DNA of 64,000 nucleotides from Lysobacteraceae bacterium. GTDB taxonomy: Bacteria; Pseudomonadota; Gammaproteobacteria; Xanthomonadales; Xanthomonadaceae. The stretch is taken from contig JAMLIV010000011.1 of NCBI GenBank assembly GCA_023954075.1, positions 26,214-90,213 on the forward strand. The letters are read 5' to 3'. Made by a program: the position numbers and the translations under genes. The notes below the pieces were generated by a model that was not told where the DNA came from, did not search any database, and saw only the letters and a program-made list of their open reading frames with translations. Each line of letters begins with the position of its first letter. The first letter of the stretch is position 1. Below are positions 55,893-64,000 of the stretch, piece by piece.

Positions 55893-57107
55893 TCAACCGG
55901 CTGCCGCCAGGCGCACGCGCGCGAAGCTGCGCTTGCCGATCTGCAGCACGCCCTCGAAGCCGGGGGCAAACACCCGTGCCGCATCCTCCAGCACCGCGCC
56001 ATCCACGCGCACGGCGTGCTCCTTGAGCTTGCGGCCGGCCTCGGAGTTGCTGGCGGCCAAACCCGCCAGCACCAGCAGCGGCGCGATCCGCAGTCCCTCG
56101 GCCGGCACGGCGAGCTCGTTGAGCGGCAGGGCCGAGACATCGCCCTCGCCGCGCACCGCGGCGTTCCATCCGGCCACGGCCTGCGCGGCGGCGCTGGCAC
56201 CGTGAAAGCGCGCCGCCAGTTCCTGCGCCAGGCGCAGTTTCAGGTCGCGCGGGTTGAGCTGGCCGGCCTGGATGTCGGCCTTCAGGCGCTGCGCTTCGGC
56301 GATGGATATCTCGAAGCTCAAAAGGTCGATCCAGCGCCACATCAACGCGTCGTCGATCCTCATGGTCTTGGTGACGATGTCGATGGCCGGTTCGGCGATG
56401 CCGACGTAGTTGCCCAGCGACTTGCTCATCTTCTGGACGCCATCGAGCCCTTCCAGCAGCGGCATGGTCAGCACGACCTGCGGCGGCTGGCCGTGATGCT
56501 CCTGCAGGCCGCGGCCCATCAGTAGGTTGAACTTCTGGTCGGTGCCGCCCAGCTCCACATCGGCCTTCAGCGCCACCGAGTCGTAGCCCTGGACCAGCGG
56601 ATAGAGGAACTCGTGGATCGCGATGGGCTGCTGCGCCGCATAGCGCTTGGCGAAGTCGTCGCGCTCCAGCATCCGCGCCACGGTGTGCTGGCCGGCCAGG
56701 CGGATCATGTCGGCCGCGCTCATGGCACCGAACCATTCGGAGTTGAACCGCACCTCGGTGTGCTCGCGGTCGAGCACCTTGAACACCTGCTCGGCGTAGG
56801 TTTCGGCGTTGGCCAGCACATCCTCGCGCGAGAGCGGCTTGCGCGTGACGTTCTTGCCGCTGGGGTCGCCGATCATCCCGGTGAAGTCCCCGATCAGGAA
56901 GATCACCCGATGCCCCAGGTCCTGGAACTGGCGCATCTTGTTGAGCAGCACGGTGTGGCCCAGATGCAGGTCGGGCGCGGTCGGGTCGAAGCCGGCCTTG
57001 ACCCGCAACGGGCGACCGGCGCGCAGCCGCGCCTCCAGCTCCTCGCGCTTGAGAATCTCGTCGGCACCGCGGCCGATCGTGTCCAGGGCTTCCTGCAGTA
57101 CCGTCAC
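55893..57107 (-). CDS. tyrS: Tyrosine--tRNA ligase
   Basis: 404 aa starting at GTG 57107 with GAGG about 9 nt upstream. Class I synthetase: HIGH-type motif in [21 protein letters not shown] in [10 protein letters not shown], and a C-terminal S4 RNA-binding domain (about 335-400; [18 protein letters not shown]). The KMSKS spelling and length put it in the TyrRS type 2 (TyrZ-like) group. Confidence 0.96.
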   Translation of the reverse strand: MTVLQEALDTIGRGADEILKREELEARLRAGRPLRVKAGFDPTAPDLHLGHTVLLNKMRQFQDLGHRVIFLIGDFTGMIGDPSGKNVTRKPLSREDVLANAETYAEQVFKVLDREHTEVRFNSEWFGAMSAADMIRLAGQHTVARMLERDDFAKRYAAQQPIAIHEFLYPLVQGYDSVALKADVELGGTDQKFNLLMGRGLQEHHGQPPQVVLTMPLLEGLDGVQKMSKSLGNYVGIAEPAIDIVTKTMRIDDALMWRWIDLLSFEISIAEAQRLKADIQAGQLNPRDLKLRLAQELAARFHGASAAAQAVAGWNAAVRGEGDVSALPLNELAVPAEGLRIAPLLVLAGLAASNSEAGRKLKEHAVRVDGAVLEDAARVFAPGFEGVLQIGKRSFARVRLAAAG

Positions 57108-57285
57108 TGGCGTATGCCTCGCGTTGCATCGAACTTGGAATGGCGGCGCGCGCCACCGAGCGGGCCAGCTTAGAGGATCGCGACGCCTCGCGGTGGCGCG
57201 CCACGGGGTGGCACGCGCGCCGCCGGAGGGCAATGTTAATGATCCGTTAAAGTCGTTCAGGAAAAAAGTCTGCGCGAACAAGGGT

Positions 57286-57315
57286 TTGACGAACAGTCTT
57301 CCCGCTCGTTATCGT
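57286..57315 (+). promoter_or_regulatory. Probable sigma-70 promoter of the M23 peptidase gene
   Basis: TTGACG (57286-57291) and TATCGT (57310-57315) are separated by 18 nt, 46 nt before the ATG at 57362, in the gap between divergent tyrS and the peptidase gene. Confidence 0.4.
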
Positions 57316-57361
57316 TTTGCCCGGTTTCAACGCACCGCGCGCTCGCGCCGGGGACACACGC

Positions 57362-58726
57362 ATGCAGGAACACGCGGAACAGCACCGGCACGGCGCGGAA
57401 GCAAAAACGAAGGCTGCCGGCACGCGCCCGCACGAGCGCTGGCTCTTGGCCAGCACGGTGGCCGCCACCGTTTCGCTCATCGCCGCCATCGGCCCCGGCT
57501 TCGCCAGCGTCACCGTCGATGACCACCTGATCCAGCGCTGGGTGCAGCCGCTTCCGCTGCCCGAACCCATGGTCGAGACCGAGGCCGGCGCGCACGGCGA
57601 GGACGCCGCCGCACAGGGCACCCAGGTCGCCGAGTGGCGCACCGTGGAAGTGAAGCCCGGCCAGACGATGGGGGCGGTCTTCGCCTCGCTGTCGCTGCCC
57701 TCTTCCCTGCTGCACCGCCTGCTGGAACGCCCCGGCCTGCGCGAACCGCTGACCCGCGTGCGCGCCGGCGCGCGCTTCGATTTCCTGATCGGATCCGACG
57801 GCAGCCTGCGCGGCCTGCGCTTCGAGCGCGACGAGGCGCGCATCGCCACGGTGACGATCGACGGCGACGCGATCCACGAGGAAATCGCCCAGCGCGACAT
57901 CCAGCACCGGGTGAACATGGCCAGCGGCGTGATCGAAGGCTCGCTGGTCGCTGCGGCGGGCAAGTCCGGGATCGGCTACGGCACCGTGCTGGAAATGGCC
58001 AAGGTGTTCGGTTACGACATCGACTTCACCCAGGATCTGCGCGTCGGCGACACCTTCAACGTGGTGTACGAGGAGGTCTATCGCGACGGCGAGCGCCTGC
58101 GCAGCGGCGACATCCTTGCCGCCAGCTTCATCAACCAGGGCAAGCCCTACCACGCCTTCCGCTACACCTTCGCCGATGGCCGCACCGAATACTTCGACCT
58201 CGAAGGCCGGCCGATGAAGAAGAGCTTCCTGCGCATCCCGGTCGAGTTCACCCGCATCAGTTCGCAATTCACCACCGCGCGCAGGCACCCGGTGCTGGGC
58301 ACGATGCGCGCCCACAAGGGCGTGGACTACGCCGCGCGCACCGGCACCCCGATCATGGCTGCCGGCGAAGGCCGGATCAGCTTTGCCGGCTGGCAGAACG
58401 GCTATGGGCGCACGGTGATCGTCGACCACGGCCGCGGCTACACCACGCTGTACGGCCACATGTCCCGGCTGGGCGGGTATGCCAAGGGCGCGCGGGTGCG
58501 CCAGGGCGACACCATCGGCTACGTCGGTGCCAGCGGCCTGGCCACCGGCCCGCACCTGCACTACGAGTTCCGCATCAACGGTGCCCACCGCGATCCGCTC
58601 AAGGTGACCCTGCCCAAGCCCGAGCCGCTGCCGGCCTCCGAGCTGGGGCGCTTCCAGGAGCAAACCCGCCCGCTGCTTGCCAGGCTCGACCTGCTCGGCG
58701 GCAAGCGGCACTATGCCGCGCGCTGA
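57362..58726 (+). CDS. M23 murein endopeptidase, MepM/OapA-like
   Basis: 454 aa. A cytoplasmic start and one membrane helix (about 27-48) lead to a LysM/OapA-like region (about 93-130, [19 protein letters not shown]), a Csd3-like middle domain (about 180-290), and a LytM zinc peptidase domain (about 315-415). The zinc ligands are HKGVDYA (His, Asp) and HLHYEF. The family cleaves cross-links to permit wall growth. Its end overlaps anmK by 14 bp. Confidence 0.95.
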   Translation: MQEHAEQHRHGAEAKTKAAGTRPHERWLLASTVAATVSLIAAIGPGFASVTVDDHLIQRWVQPLPLPEPMVETEAGAHGEDAAAQGTQVAEWRTVEVKPGQTMGAVFASLSLPSSLLHRLLERPGLREPLTRVRAGARFDFLIGSDGSLRGLRFERDEARIATVTIDGDAIHEEIAQRDIQHRVNMASGVIEGSLVAAAGKSGIGYGTVLEMAKVFGYDIDFTQDLRVGDTFNVVYEEVYRDGERLRSGDILAASFINQGKPYHAFRYTFADGRTEYFDLEGRPMKKSFLRIPVEFTRISSQFTTARRHPVLGTMRAHKGVDYAARTGTPIMAAGEGRISFAGWQNGYGRTVIVDHGRGYTTLYGHMSRLGGYAKGARVRQGDTIGYVGASGLATGPHLHYEFRINGAHRDPLKVTLPKPEPLPASELGRFQEQTRPLLARLDLLGGKRHYAAR

Positions 58727-59846
58727 GGATCCCGGCCTCGGCGAGGCGCTTTATCTCGGCCTGATGTCCGGCACCAGTGTGGATGGCGTCGATGCCGCGC
58801 TGGTGCGTTTCTCCCAGGACGACACGCCCGCGCTGGCGGCGGCGCGCACCTTCGCGTGGGAACCGGGGCTGCGCGAGGAAATCCTGGCGCTGTCGCAGGC
58901 GGCGGTGACGGTCGAACCGGACCGGCTGGCGCGGCTCGACCACCGCATCGGTGCCGCCTTCGCGCGCGCCGCCGGCCGGCTGCTGGACGAGGCCGGCGTG
59001 CGCGCCGCGCAGGTTGCCGCCATCGGCTCGCACGGCCAGACCCTGCGCCATGCGCCTTCGGGCGATGCGCCTTTCACCTGGCAGCTGGGCGATCCCAGCC
59101 TCATCGTCGAGCGCACCGGTATCACCACGGTCGCCGATTTCCGGCGCCGCGACGTGGCTGCCGGCGGCCAGGGCGCGCCGCTGATGCCGGCCGTGCACCG
59201 CGCCCTGTTCGCCGATCCGGGGGAAGACCGCGCGGTGCTGAACCTGGGCGGCATCGCCAACCTCACGCTGCTGCCCGCCAATGGCGACGTGCGCGGCTTC
59301 GACAGCGGTCCGGCCAACGGCCTGATGGACGCCTGGATCCTTGAACAACGCGGTGTGCCCTGCGATCTCGACGGCGCGTTCGGCGCGTGCGGGCAGGTCG
59401 ATGCGCGGCTCCTGTCCGAGCTGCTTGCCGATCCCTGGTTTGCGCTGGCCCCGCCCAAGAGCACCGGCCGCGACCGGTTCCACCTCCGCTGGCTGCGCGC
59501 GCACCTGGGCGAGCGGACGCTCGCCGCCGAGGACGTGCAGGCGACGCTGCTGGAGCTGACCGCGCGCAGCGTCGCGGAGGCGCTGTTGCGCACCCAGCCG
59601 CGCACGCGACGGCTACTGGCCTGCGGCGGCGGGGTGCACAACGGCGCGCTGATGCGACGCATCGCTGCGCTGGTGCCCGACGCCGAGCTTTCCAGCACCG
59701 CGACACTGGGTGTCGATCCGGATTTCGTCGAGGCCATCGGCTTTGCGTGGCTGGCGCGGCAGACGCTGCGCGGACTGCCCGGAAACCTGCCCTCGGCCAC
59801 CGGCGCGCGCGGCGCGCGCGTGCTGGGCGCGATCCATCCGGCCTGA
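58713..59846 (+). CDS. anmK: Anhydro-N-acetylmuramic acid kinase
   Basis: 377 aa. Converts anhydroMurNAc recovered from the wall to MurNAc-6-phosphate. The N-terminal nucleotide motif is [15 protein letters not shown], followed by [25 protein letters not shown] (catalytic Asp), NLGGIANLT and [13 protein letters not shown]. The start lies inside the M23 gene, so the two are coupled. It forms a recycling set with ampG 0.6 kb away. Confidence 0.96.
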   Translation: MPRAEDPGLGEALYLGLMSGTSVDGVDAALVRFSQDDTPALAAARTFAWEPGLREEILALSQAAVTVEPDRLARLDHRIGAAFARAAGRLLDEAGVRAAQVAAIGSHGQTLRHAPSGDAPFTWQLGDPSLIVERTGITTVADFRRRDVAAGGQGAPLMPAVHRALFADPGEDRAVLNLGGIANLTLLPANGDVRGFDSGPANGLMDAWILEQRGVPCDLDGAFGACGQVDARLLSELLADPWFALAPPKSTGRDRFHLRWLRAHLGERTLAAEDVQATLLELTARSVAEALLRTQPRTRRLLACGGGVHNGALMRRIAALVPDAELSSTATLGVDPDFVEAIGFAWLARQTLRGLPGNLPSATGARGARVLGAIHPA

Positions 59847-59856
59847 GGAGAGGCAG

Positions 59857-59995
59857 CGGCGGCCACGTAGGGCCTACGGTGGCGGCGCGCCCGGGGTTCG
59901 TAGGTCGGGGCTACGCCCCCGACGGGGTGTTCGACGCCCGGCAGCTGTTCGAAGCCCGGCAGCGTCGGCCACGTAGGGCCGACCTACGGTAGTGG
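59857..59995. repeat. REP-like palindrome cluster, matching the 4.6-kb cluster
   Basis: GTAGGTCGGGG-CTACG-CCCCCGAC (palindrome 59904-59923) and GTCGGCC-ACGTAG-GGCCGAC (59964-59983, then CTACGG) repeat the two types at 4626-4840. A decayed copy starts at about 59865, and a GACGCCCGGCAG/GAAGCCCGGCAG pair lies between them. Together they fill the anmK to RHH-gene gap. Confidence 0.8.
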
Positions 59996-60033
59996 TGCGC
60001 CGCTCCCACGGAACGATCGGGCGCGGCGCAGGC

Positions 60034-60288
60034 TCAGTAAGGCGTGTCGTCGGGCAGCTGCTGCATGGCTCGCATGGCTTCGGCCAGCGCCCGCGATTCT
60101 TCGTCTTCGAAGGCTCCAGCCAGGCGCGCGATGTCGCCGGGCTCGGGCACTTCCGGCTGCTCCATCCCCAGCGCTTCCTTGATCAGGCGCAGGATCACGT
60201 CATTGATCGGCCAGCCGCGTTCACGCGCGATGCGCTTGATGCGATCGGCGACCTGCGGTTCGATGTCACGGACGAGAAAGTCGGGCAT
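60034..60288 (-). CDS. Small ribbon-helix-helix-like protein
   Basis: 84 aa. The first 42 residues (FLVRDIEPQVADRIKRIARE, then WPINDVILRLIKEAL) fit an Arc/FitA-like strand-helix-helix DNA-binding fold; the rest is acidic. No toxin gene is adjacent. It lies 131 bp downstream of ampG on the same strand. A regulator role is possible but unproven. Confidence 0.6.
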   Translation of the reverse strand: MPDFLVRDIEPQVADRIKRIARERGWPINDVILRLIKEALGMEQPEVPEPGDIARLAGAFEDEESRALAEAMRAMQQLPDDTPY

Positions 60289-60419
60289 GTGTGATCGTTA
60301 GTGCGGCCGGAATCACGACGCGACCCCCTGTTGCGAAACGCACGCGGCGCAACCGGGAACATAGCACGACCGCGAGCGGCTGCGCAGTCGGCTGTAGCAA
60401 AGGTTTGCCTTCCGTTCGA

Positions 60420-61721
60420 TCAGTGCCCCGGCGGGTTGGCCTGCGGCACGCGCGGGCGCAGCCAGAAAAACAGCAGCAGCGCCGGAATCGCCAGCGCCGC
60501 GGTCAGCACGAAATAGCCCGCGTAGCCTGCGCCCAGCTCCACGATGCGGCCGGAGAAGAATCCGAGCACCTTGCCCGGCAGCATGATGAGCGAAGAGAAC
60601 AGCGCATACTGGGTCGCGGTGTAGCGCGTGTTCACCAGCGCCGACATGTAGGCCACCGCCACGGTGCCGAGAAACCCCTGCGCCAGGTTCTCGCCGGAGA
60701 TGACCAGCGTCAGCAATGCGATATCGCCGCCCGCGCCGATCAGGATCAGGTACAGGAGGTTGCTGGCCGCGCCCAGCGCGATCGCGACCAGCAGCGGCCA
60801 CGACACGCCCCAGCGCGCCACCGCGAGGCCACCGAGGAAGGTGCCGGCGATGCCGACCCAGATGCCGTAGACCTTGGTCACCGCCGCGATCTGGGTCTTG
60901 CTGAAGCCCTGGTCGAGGTAGAACGGCCCGATGATGCCGCCGACCAGCGCCTGGTCGGAGATCTTCATGCCGAGGATGAACAGCAGGATCGCCAGCGCGA
61001 CCCTGCCGCCGAAGCGGCGAAAGAAATCCGCGAACGGCTCCACCACGCCCTCGCGCATCGCCGCCATCCAGCCCTGCGCGCGCGTGCGCAGCACCTGCGG
61101 CTCCGGCGCGCGCAGGCACGCCGCGATCGGGACCAGCATCAGCAGCGCCATCGCGCGATACACCATCGGCCAGGCCACATGATCGGCCAGCACCAGCGCC
61201 AGTGCGCCGCTGGCGATCAGCGCGATGCGGTAGCCCAGCGAGTAGGTCGCCACCAGCGCGCCCTGCGCCTCGATCGGCGCGATCTCGACGCGGTAGGCAT
61301 CCACGACGATATCCAGCGTCGCGCCCAGAAAGGCCACCGCCACGGTCATGCCGACGAACAGCGACAGCCGCTCCGGGGTGATTTCCGCCATCGCCAGCAG
61401 GCCGATGCCAATGGCTCCCATCGCCAGCAGCAGCCAGCCGCGCCGCTGCCCGAGGCGACCGAGCAGCGGCAGCCGCCAGCGATCCACCAGCGGTGCCCAC
61501 AGGAACTTGAACGAATACGCCAGCCCGGCGCTGGCGATCATCGTGATCTCGCGCAGCTCGATGCCGCCTTCGCGCAGCCAGTACGCCAGGGTGACGCCGA
61601 CCAGCAGGAAGGGCAGCCCCGAGGCGAAGCCGAAGAAGAACATCGTCCACGCCGAGGGCGTGGCGAATGCGGCCAGCGCCGTGCGCCAGCCGGAGGCGGG
61701 CTGCGCTGCCGCCTCGCTCAT
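60420..61721 (-). CDS. ampG: AmpG family muropeptide permease (MFS)
   Basis: 433 aa, about twelve helices. Family hallmarks are FFFGFASGLPFLLVGVTLAYWLRE near the N-terminus, FLWAPLVDRWRLP, and ATLDIVVDAYRVE. It imports GlcNAc-anhydroMurNAc peptides for recycling, which fits the nearby anmK and amidase. The ATG overlaps the xthA stop by 4 bp. Confidence 0.92.
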   Translation of the reverse strand: MSEAAAQPASGWRTALAAFATPSAWTMFFFGFASGLPFLLVGVTLAYWLREGGIELREITMIASAGLAYSFKFLWAPLVDRWRLPLLGRLGQRRGWLLLAMGAIGIGLLAMAEITPERLSLFVGMTVAVAFLGATLDIVVDAYRVEIAPIEAQGALVATYSLGYRIALIASGALALVLADHVAWPMVYRAMALLMLVPIAACLRAPEPQVLRTRAQGWMAAMREGVVEPFADFFRRFGGRVALAILLFILGMKISDQALVGGIIGPFYLDQGFSKTQIAAVTKVYGIWVGIAGTFLGGLAVARWGVSWPLLVAIALGAASNLLYLILIGAGGDIALLTLVISGENLAQGFLGTVAVAYMSALVNTRYTATQYALFSSLIMLPGKVLGFFSGRIVELGAGYAGYFVLTAALAIPALLLFFWLRPRVPQANPPGH

Positions 61722-62521
61722 CGGGTGTAATCCACCAGGTAAGGCGCATGATCGGAAAAGCGCGGCTCGCGCCAGACCTCGCAGGCGCGCAGGCGCTCGC
61801 GCAGGCCGGGCGTGGCGAGCTGGTAGTCGATGCGCCAGCCGACATTGTTGGCGTGCGCCGCGCCGCGGTTGGACCACCAGGTGTATTCGTCCGTGGCGTC
61901 GGGCTTCAACGCGCGGAAAGTGTCGATCCAGCCGGCTTCGGGCTGCGGCGAGCCGTCGCCGCAGGCGTCGGCGATCATGCCGTTGAGCCAGGCGCGTTCG
62001 GGCGGAAGGCAGCCGGAGTTCTTCTGGTTGGAGGTCCAGTTCCTGATGTCGCTGCGCGCCCGCACGATGTTCCAGTCGCCGCACAGCACGTAGTCGCGAC
62101 CGCTCGCCAGCCATTGATCCAGGATCGGCTGGAGCCAGTCCATCACCTCGAACTTGAAACCCTGGCGCGCCTCGCCCGAGGAACCGGAGGGAATGTAGAA
62201 CGACACCACGCTCAGGTTTCCGAAGCGCGCCTCGATGTAGCGCCCTTCGTCATCGAACGGTGCCCAGCCCAGCGACGTGCGGATCTCGTCCGGTTCGCGC
62301 CGGCTGTAGATCGCCACGCCGCTGTAGCCCTTCTTGGTGATCGCGTCGCGGAATGCGACGTGGTAGCCGGCCGGGCGGAACGCGGCGTCAGCCAGCTGGT
62401 GTTCCTGCGCCTTGGTTTCCTGCATGCACAGAACGTCCACGTCCTGCGCGGCAAACCAGGGGAAGAACCCCTTGCTTGCCGCCGAGCGCACGCCGTTGGC
62501 GTTGAAAGTCATGATCCGCAT
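61718..62521 (-). CDS. xthA: Exodeoxyribonuclease III
   Basis: 267 aa. AP endonuclease/3'-5' exonuclease of base-excision repair. Motifs: FNANGVRSA, QETKAQ (catalytic Glu), YSGVAIYSR, GDWNIVRARSDI (Asp/Asn), and SDHAPYLVDY (Asp-His) at the end. GGGAA lies about 6 nt before the ATG. The 4-bp overlap with ampG means they are co-translated although the functions are unrelated. Confidence 0.96.
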   Translation of the reverse strand: MRIMTFNANGVRSAASKGFFPWFAAQDVDVLCMQETKAQEHQLADAAFRPAGYHVAFRDAITKKGYSGVAIYSRREPDEIRTSLGWAPFDDEGRYIEARFGNLSVVSFYIPSGSSGEARQGFKFEVMDWLQPILDQWLASGRDYVLCGDWNIVRARSDIRNWTSNQKNSGCLPPERAWLNGMIADACGDGSPQPEAGWIDTFRALKPDATDEYTWWSNRGAAHANNVGWRIDYQLATPGLRERLRACEVWREPRFSDHAPYLVDYTR

Positions 62522-62737
62522 CGAAGTTCCCGCCTCCACACGCCGGGCCGGAGGATGATAGCCGCTCGCGGCCGGCCGGCCGTTCCGGTGCCGGCACGCG
62601 GGCGCGGCGGCAGCCCATACCGCACGGCATGGTGCAGCGCGACACGCGCCTTGAACATTGGAGTGGTAATGTGCGCCCGGCGCGCGCCGGGGGGCCGCGC
62701 GCCTTGCTGTCAACTTCCATTCGATGGGGAAAATTCG

Positions 62738-64000
62738 ATGATCCGTACTCGCTTGCTCGCAAGCCTGGCGCTTGCGCTTGGCTTCTCCTCGCTGGCCCTT
62801 GCGGCCGGACCCGGCGCGGATGCGCCATTCGCCTCGCCGGGATCCGCCGCCGAAGAAGCCGCGCTCGCGTCCCGCCTGGCGTCGGAAGAAGTGCAGCTTC
62901 GCGCCATCCGCGCCGAACTGCCCGCCCTGTTCGCCGAGGCCTACGCCAGCTACCCGCAGATTCCTGCCGGCACGCTGGAAGCCATCGCCTACTCGCAGAG
63001 CCGCTGGATGCCGCTGGCCAAGGGCGGTGAAAACGACGGCCACCACCACATGCCCACCGCGCACGGCGTCATGGGCCTGTATGCCGGTGAAGGCTTCACC
63101 AACCAGATCAAGCAGGCCCAGGCCCTGCTCGGGGTTTCCGCCCACGCCATTGCCACCGACAGCCGCTGGAACATCCTCGCCGCCGCCGCGCTGCTGGCGC
63201 GCGAGATCGACGCCGACGGGCTTTCCAAGCGCGGCAGCGCAGCGGATCCCGAGGCGATCGCGCCCGCGCTGGCGCGCTACGCCGGCCTGTCGCCGATGAA
63301 GGAAAGGAAGAGCGCGATCGACGAATACGCGCGCCAGAGCTTTGCCTTCGACGTGCTGTTGGCGATGGACCGCGGCATCAACGACAAGGGCATGGTGGTG
63401 CCCGAGCGCGCCGTCGAGTGGGAAAAGGCGTTCCCGATGGATGCGCTGGTCAAGCTGCGCGCACCGTTCGTGCGCCTCGACGCGACCCGCGACAGCATCG
63501 ACGTCGGCGGCTATGCCATCGATCCGATCAGCGAAACCCTGGTGCGCACCGACGGCAGCGCCGCTGCCAAGAGCACCGACTACGGCCCGGCGATCTGGAA
63601 CGCGGCCTACTCGGGCAACTACACGGCGTCGCGTTCGCAGGCGATCAGCGCGGTCACCATCCACACCACGCAGGGCAGCTACTCCGGCGCGATTTCCTGG
63701 TTCAAGAACGCCTCCGCCAAGGTCAGCGCGCACTACGTGATCCGCAGCTCCGACGGCCAGGTCACCCAGATGGTGCGCGATGCGCACACCGCCTGGCACG
63801 TGGGCAGCCAGAACGGCTACACCCTGGGCATCGAGCACGAGGGCTACGTCAGCAACAGCTCCTGGTACACCACCGCCATGTACAACGCCTCGGCCGCGCT
63901 GGTGCGCCACATGTGCGCCAAGTACAGCGCGATCAGCTGCGCCAGCGCCTACAAGGGCGCCGCGAGCAGCGGCATCAACGTGCTCGCGACCTCGGTGAAG
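62738..64000 (+). CDS. Secreted N-acetylmuramoyl-L-alanine amidase (Amidase_2), partial
   Basis: 421 codons to the window edge, with no stop, so the C-terminus is missing. A signal peptide (about 1-22, LALAAG) is followed by an SLT-like helical domain (about 55-190) in which the usual catalytic Glu position reads Gln (AIAYSQSRW). A linker then leads to the Amidase_2 domain (about 300-421) with TIHTTQG (His309, first zinc ligand) and AWHVGSQNGYTLGIEHEGY. Related exported amidases carry the same two-part layout. GGGGA lies about 8 nt before the ATG. Confidence 0.85.
   Translation, partial: MIRTRLLASLALALGFSSLALAAGPGADAPFASPGSAAEEAALASRLASEEVQLRAIRAELPALFAEAYASYPQIPAGTLEAIAYSQSRWMPLAKGGENDGHHHMPTAHGVMGLYAGEGFTNQIKQAQALLGVSAHAIATDSRWNILAAAALLAREIDADGLSKRGSAADPEAIAPALARYAGLSPMKERKSAIDEYARQSFAFDVLLAMDRGINDKGMVVPERAVEWEKAFPMDALVKLRAPFVRLDATRDSIDVGGYAIDPISETLVRTDGSAAAKSTDYGPAIWNAAYSGNYTASRSQAISAVTIHTTQGSYSGAISWFKNASAKVSAHYVIRSSDGQVTQMVRDAHTAWHVGSQNGYTLGIEHEGYVSNSSWYTTAMYNASAALVRHMCAKYSAISCASAYKGAASSGINVLATSVK

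Noticed and set aside
60034..60288. Toxin-antitoxin module
   Set aside because: The RHH-like protein has no PIN, RelE or other toxin gene next to it.

Overview
The window looks like a piece of chromosome from a high-GC gammaproteobacterium of the Xanthomonadales/Lysobacterales type. The grounds are strongly GC-biased codons, the synteny of the tesA-ybbA-ybbP, folC-SPOR-cvpA-purF and aa3-oxidase blocks, an ECF43-like sigma factor beside a Ser/Thr kinase, and secreted proteins of Xanthomonadales style. This is inference from gene content; no rRNA or other marker is present.

Layout. 0.1-2.5 kb: class III polyhydroxyalkanoate synthase (phaE-phaC). 2.5-8.1 kb: an unknown membrane protein, an orphan NarL/LuxR regulator, a REP-like repeat cluster and an FtsX-type ABC exporter (ybbA-ybbP), divergent from esterase tesA. 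8.8-12.1 kb: bpt, tilS, xseB, ispA. 12.1-14.5 kb: a coupled kinase and PLP phospho-lyase pair related to AGXT2L/hydroxylysine kinase. 14.8-15.9 kb: gene debris, made of an AAA ATPase lacking Walker A and the tail of trmD. 15.9-21.8 kb: ECF-like sigma factor, membrane Ser/Thr kinase with a long C-terminal tail, and a secreted beta-helix protein. The last two genes are preceded by the same promoter-like motif, so this reads as a self-contained signalling unit. 22-23.3 kb: a two-component pair. 23.4-30.5 kb: bacterioferritin, Na/Pi cotransporter, pirin, a CDF metal exporter, a phytase-like lipoprotein and a DUF455 protein. 30.5-37.4 kb: purF-cvpA-SPOR-folC, an orphan Pycsar-effector-like membrane protein, a membrane protein and prmC. 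37.4-41 kb: a secreted lipase, then a low-GC island with two unknown exported/anchored proteins and an IS3 remnant. 41-46.5 kb: a secreted subtilase, a beta-CASP RNase-like enzyme and a bile-acid-symporter family protein. 46.5-54.4 kb: the complete aa3 cytochrome c oxidase locus (ctaC, ctaD, a 42-aa gene, ctaG, ctaE, a DUF2909 gene, surf1, a thioredoxin-like gene, ctaA, ctaB). 54.8-64 kb: a YbaY-like lipoprotein, tyrS, then a peptidoglycan block (M23 endopeptidase, anmK, ampG and a partial N-acetylmuramoyl-L-alanine amidase at the window edge) with xthA and a small RHH-like protein inside it.

Most genes are ordinary core genes in tight operons, many with 4-bp ATGA or 1-bp TGATG overlaps. The most unusual features are the repeated ECF-promoter-like motif, the orphan PycTM-like protein, the kinase/phospho-lyase pair, the decayed 14.8-15.9 kb segment, the low-GC island and two matching REP-like clusters 55 kb apart. 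No tRNA, rRNA, CRISPR array or complete mobile element is supported.
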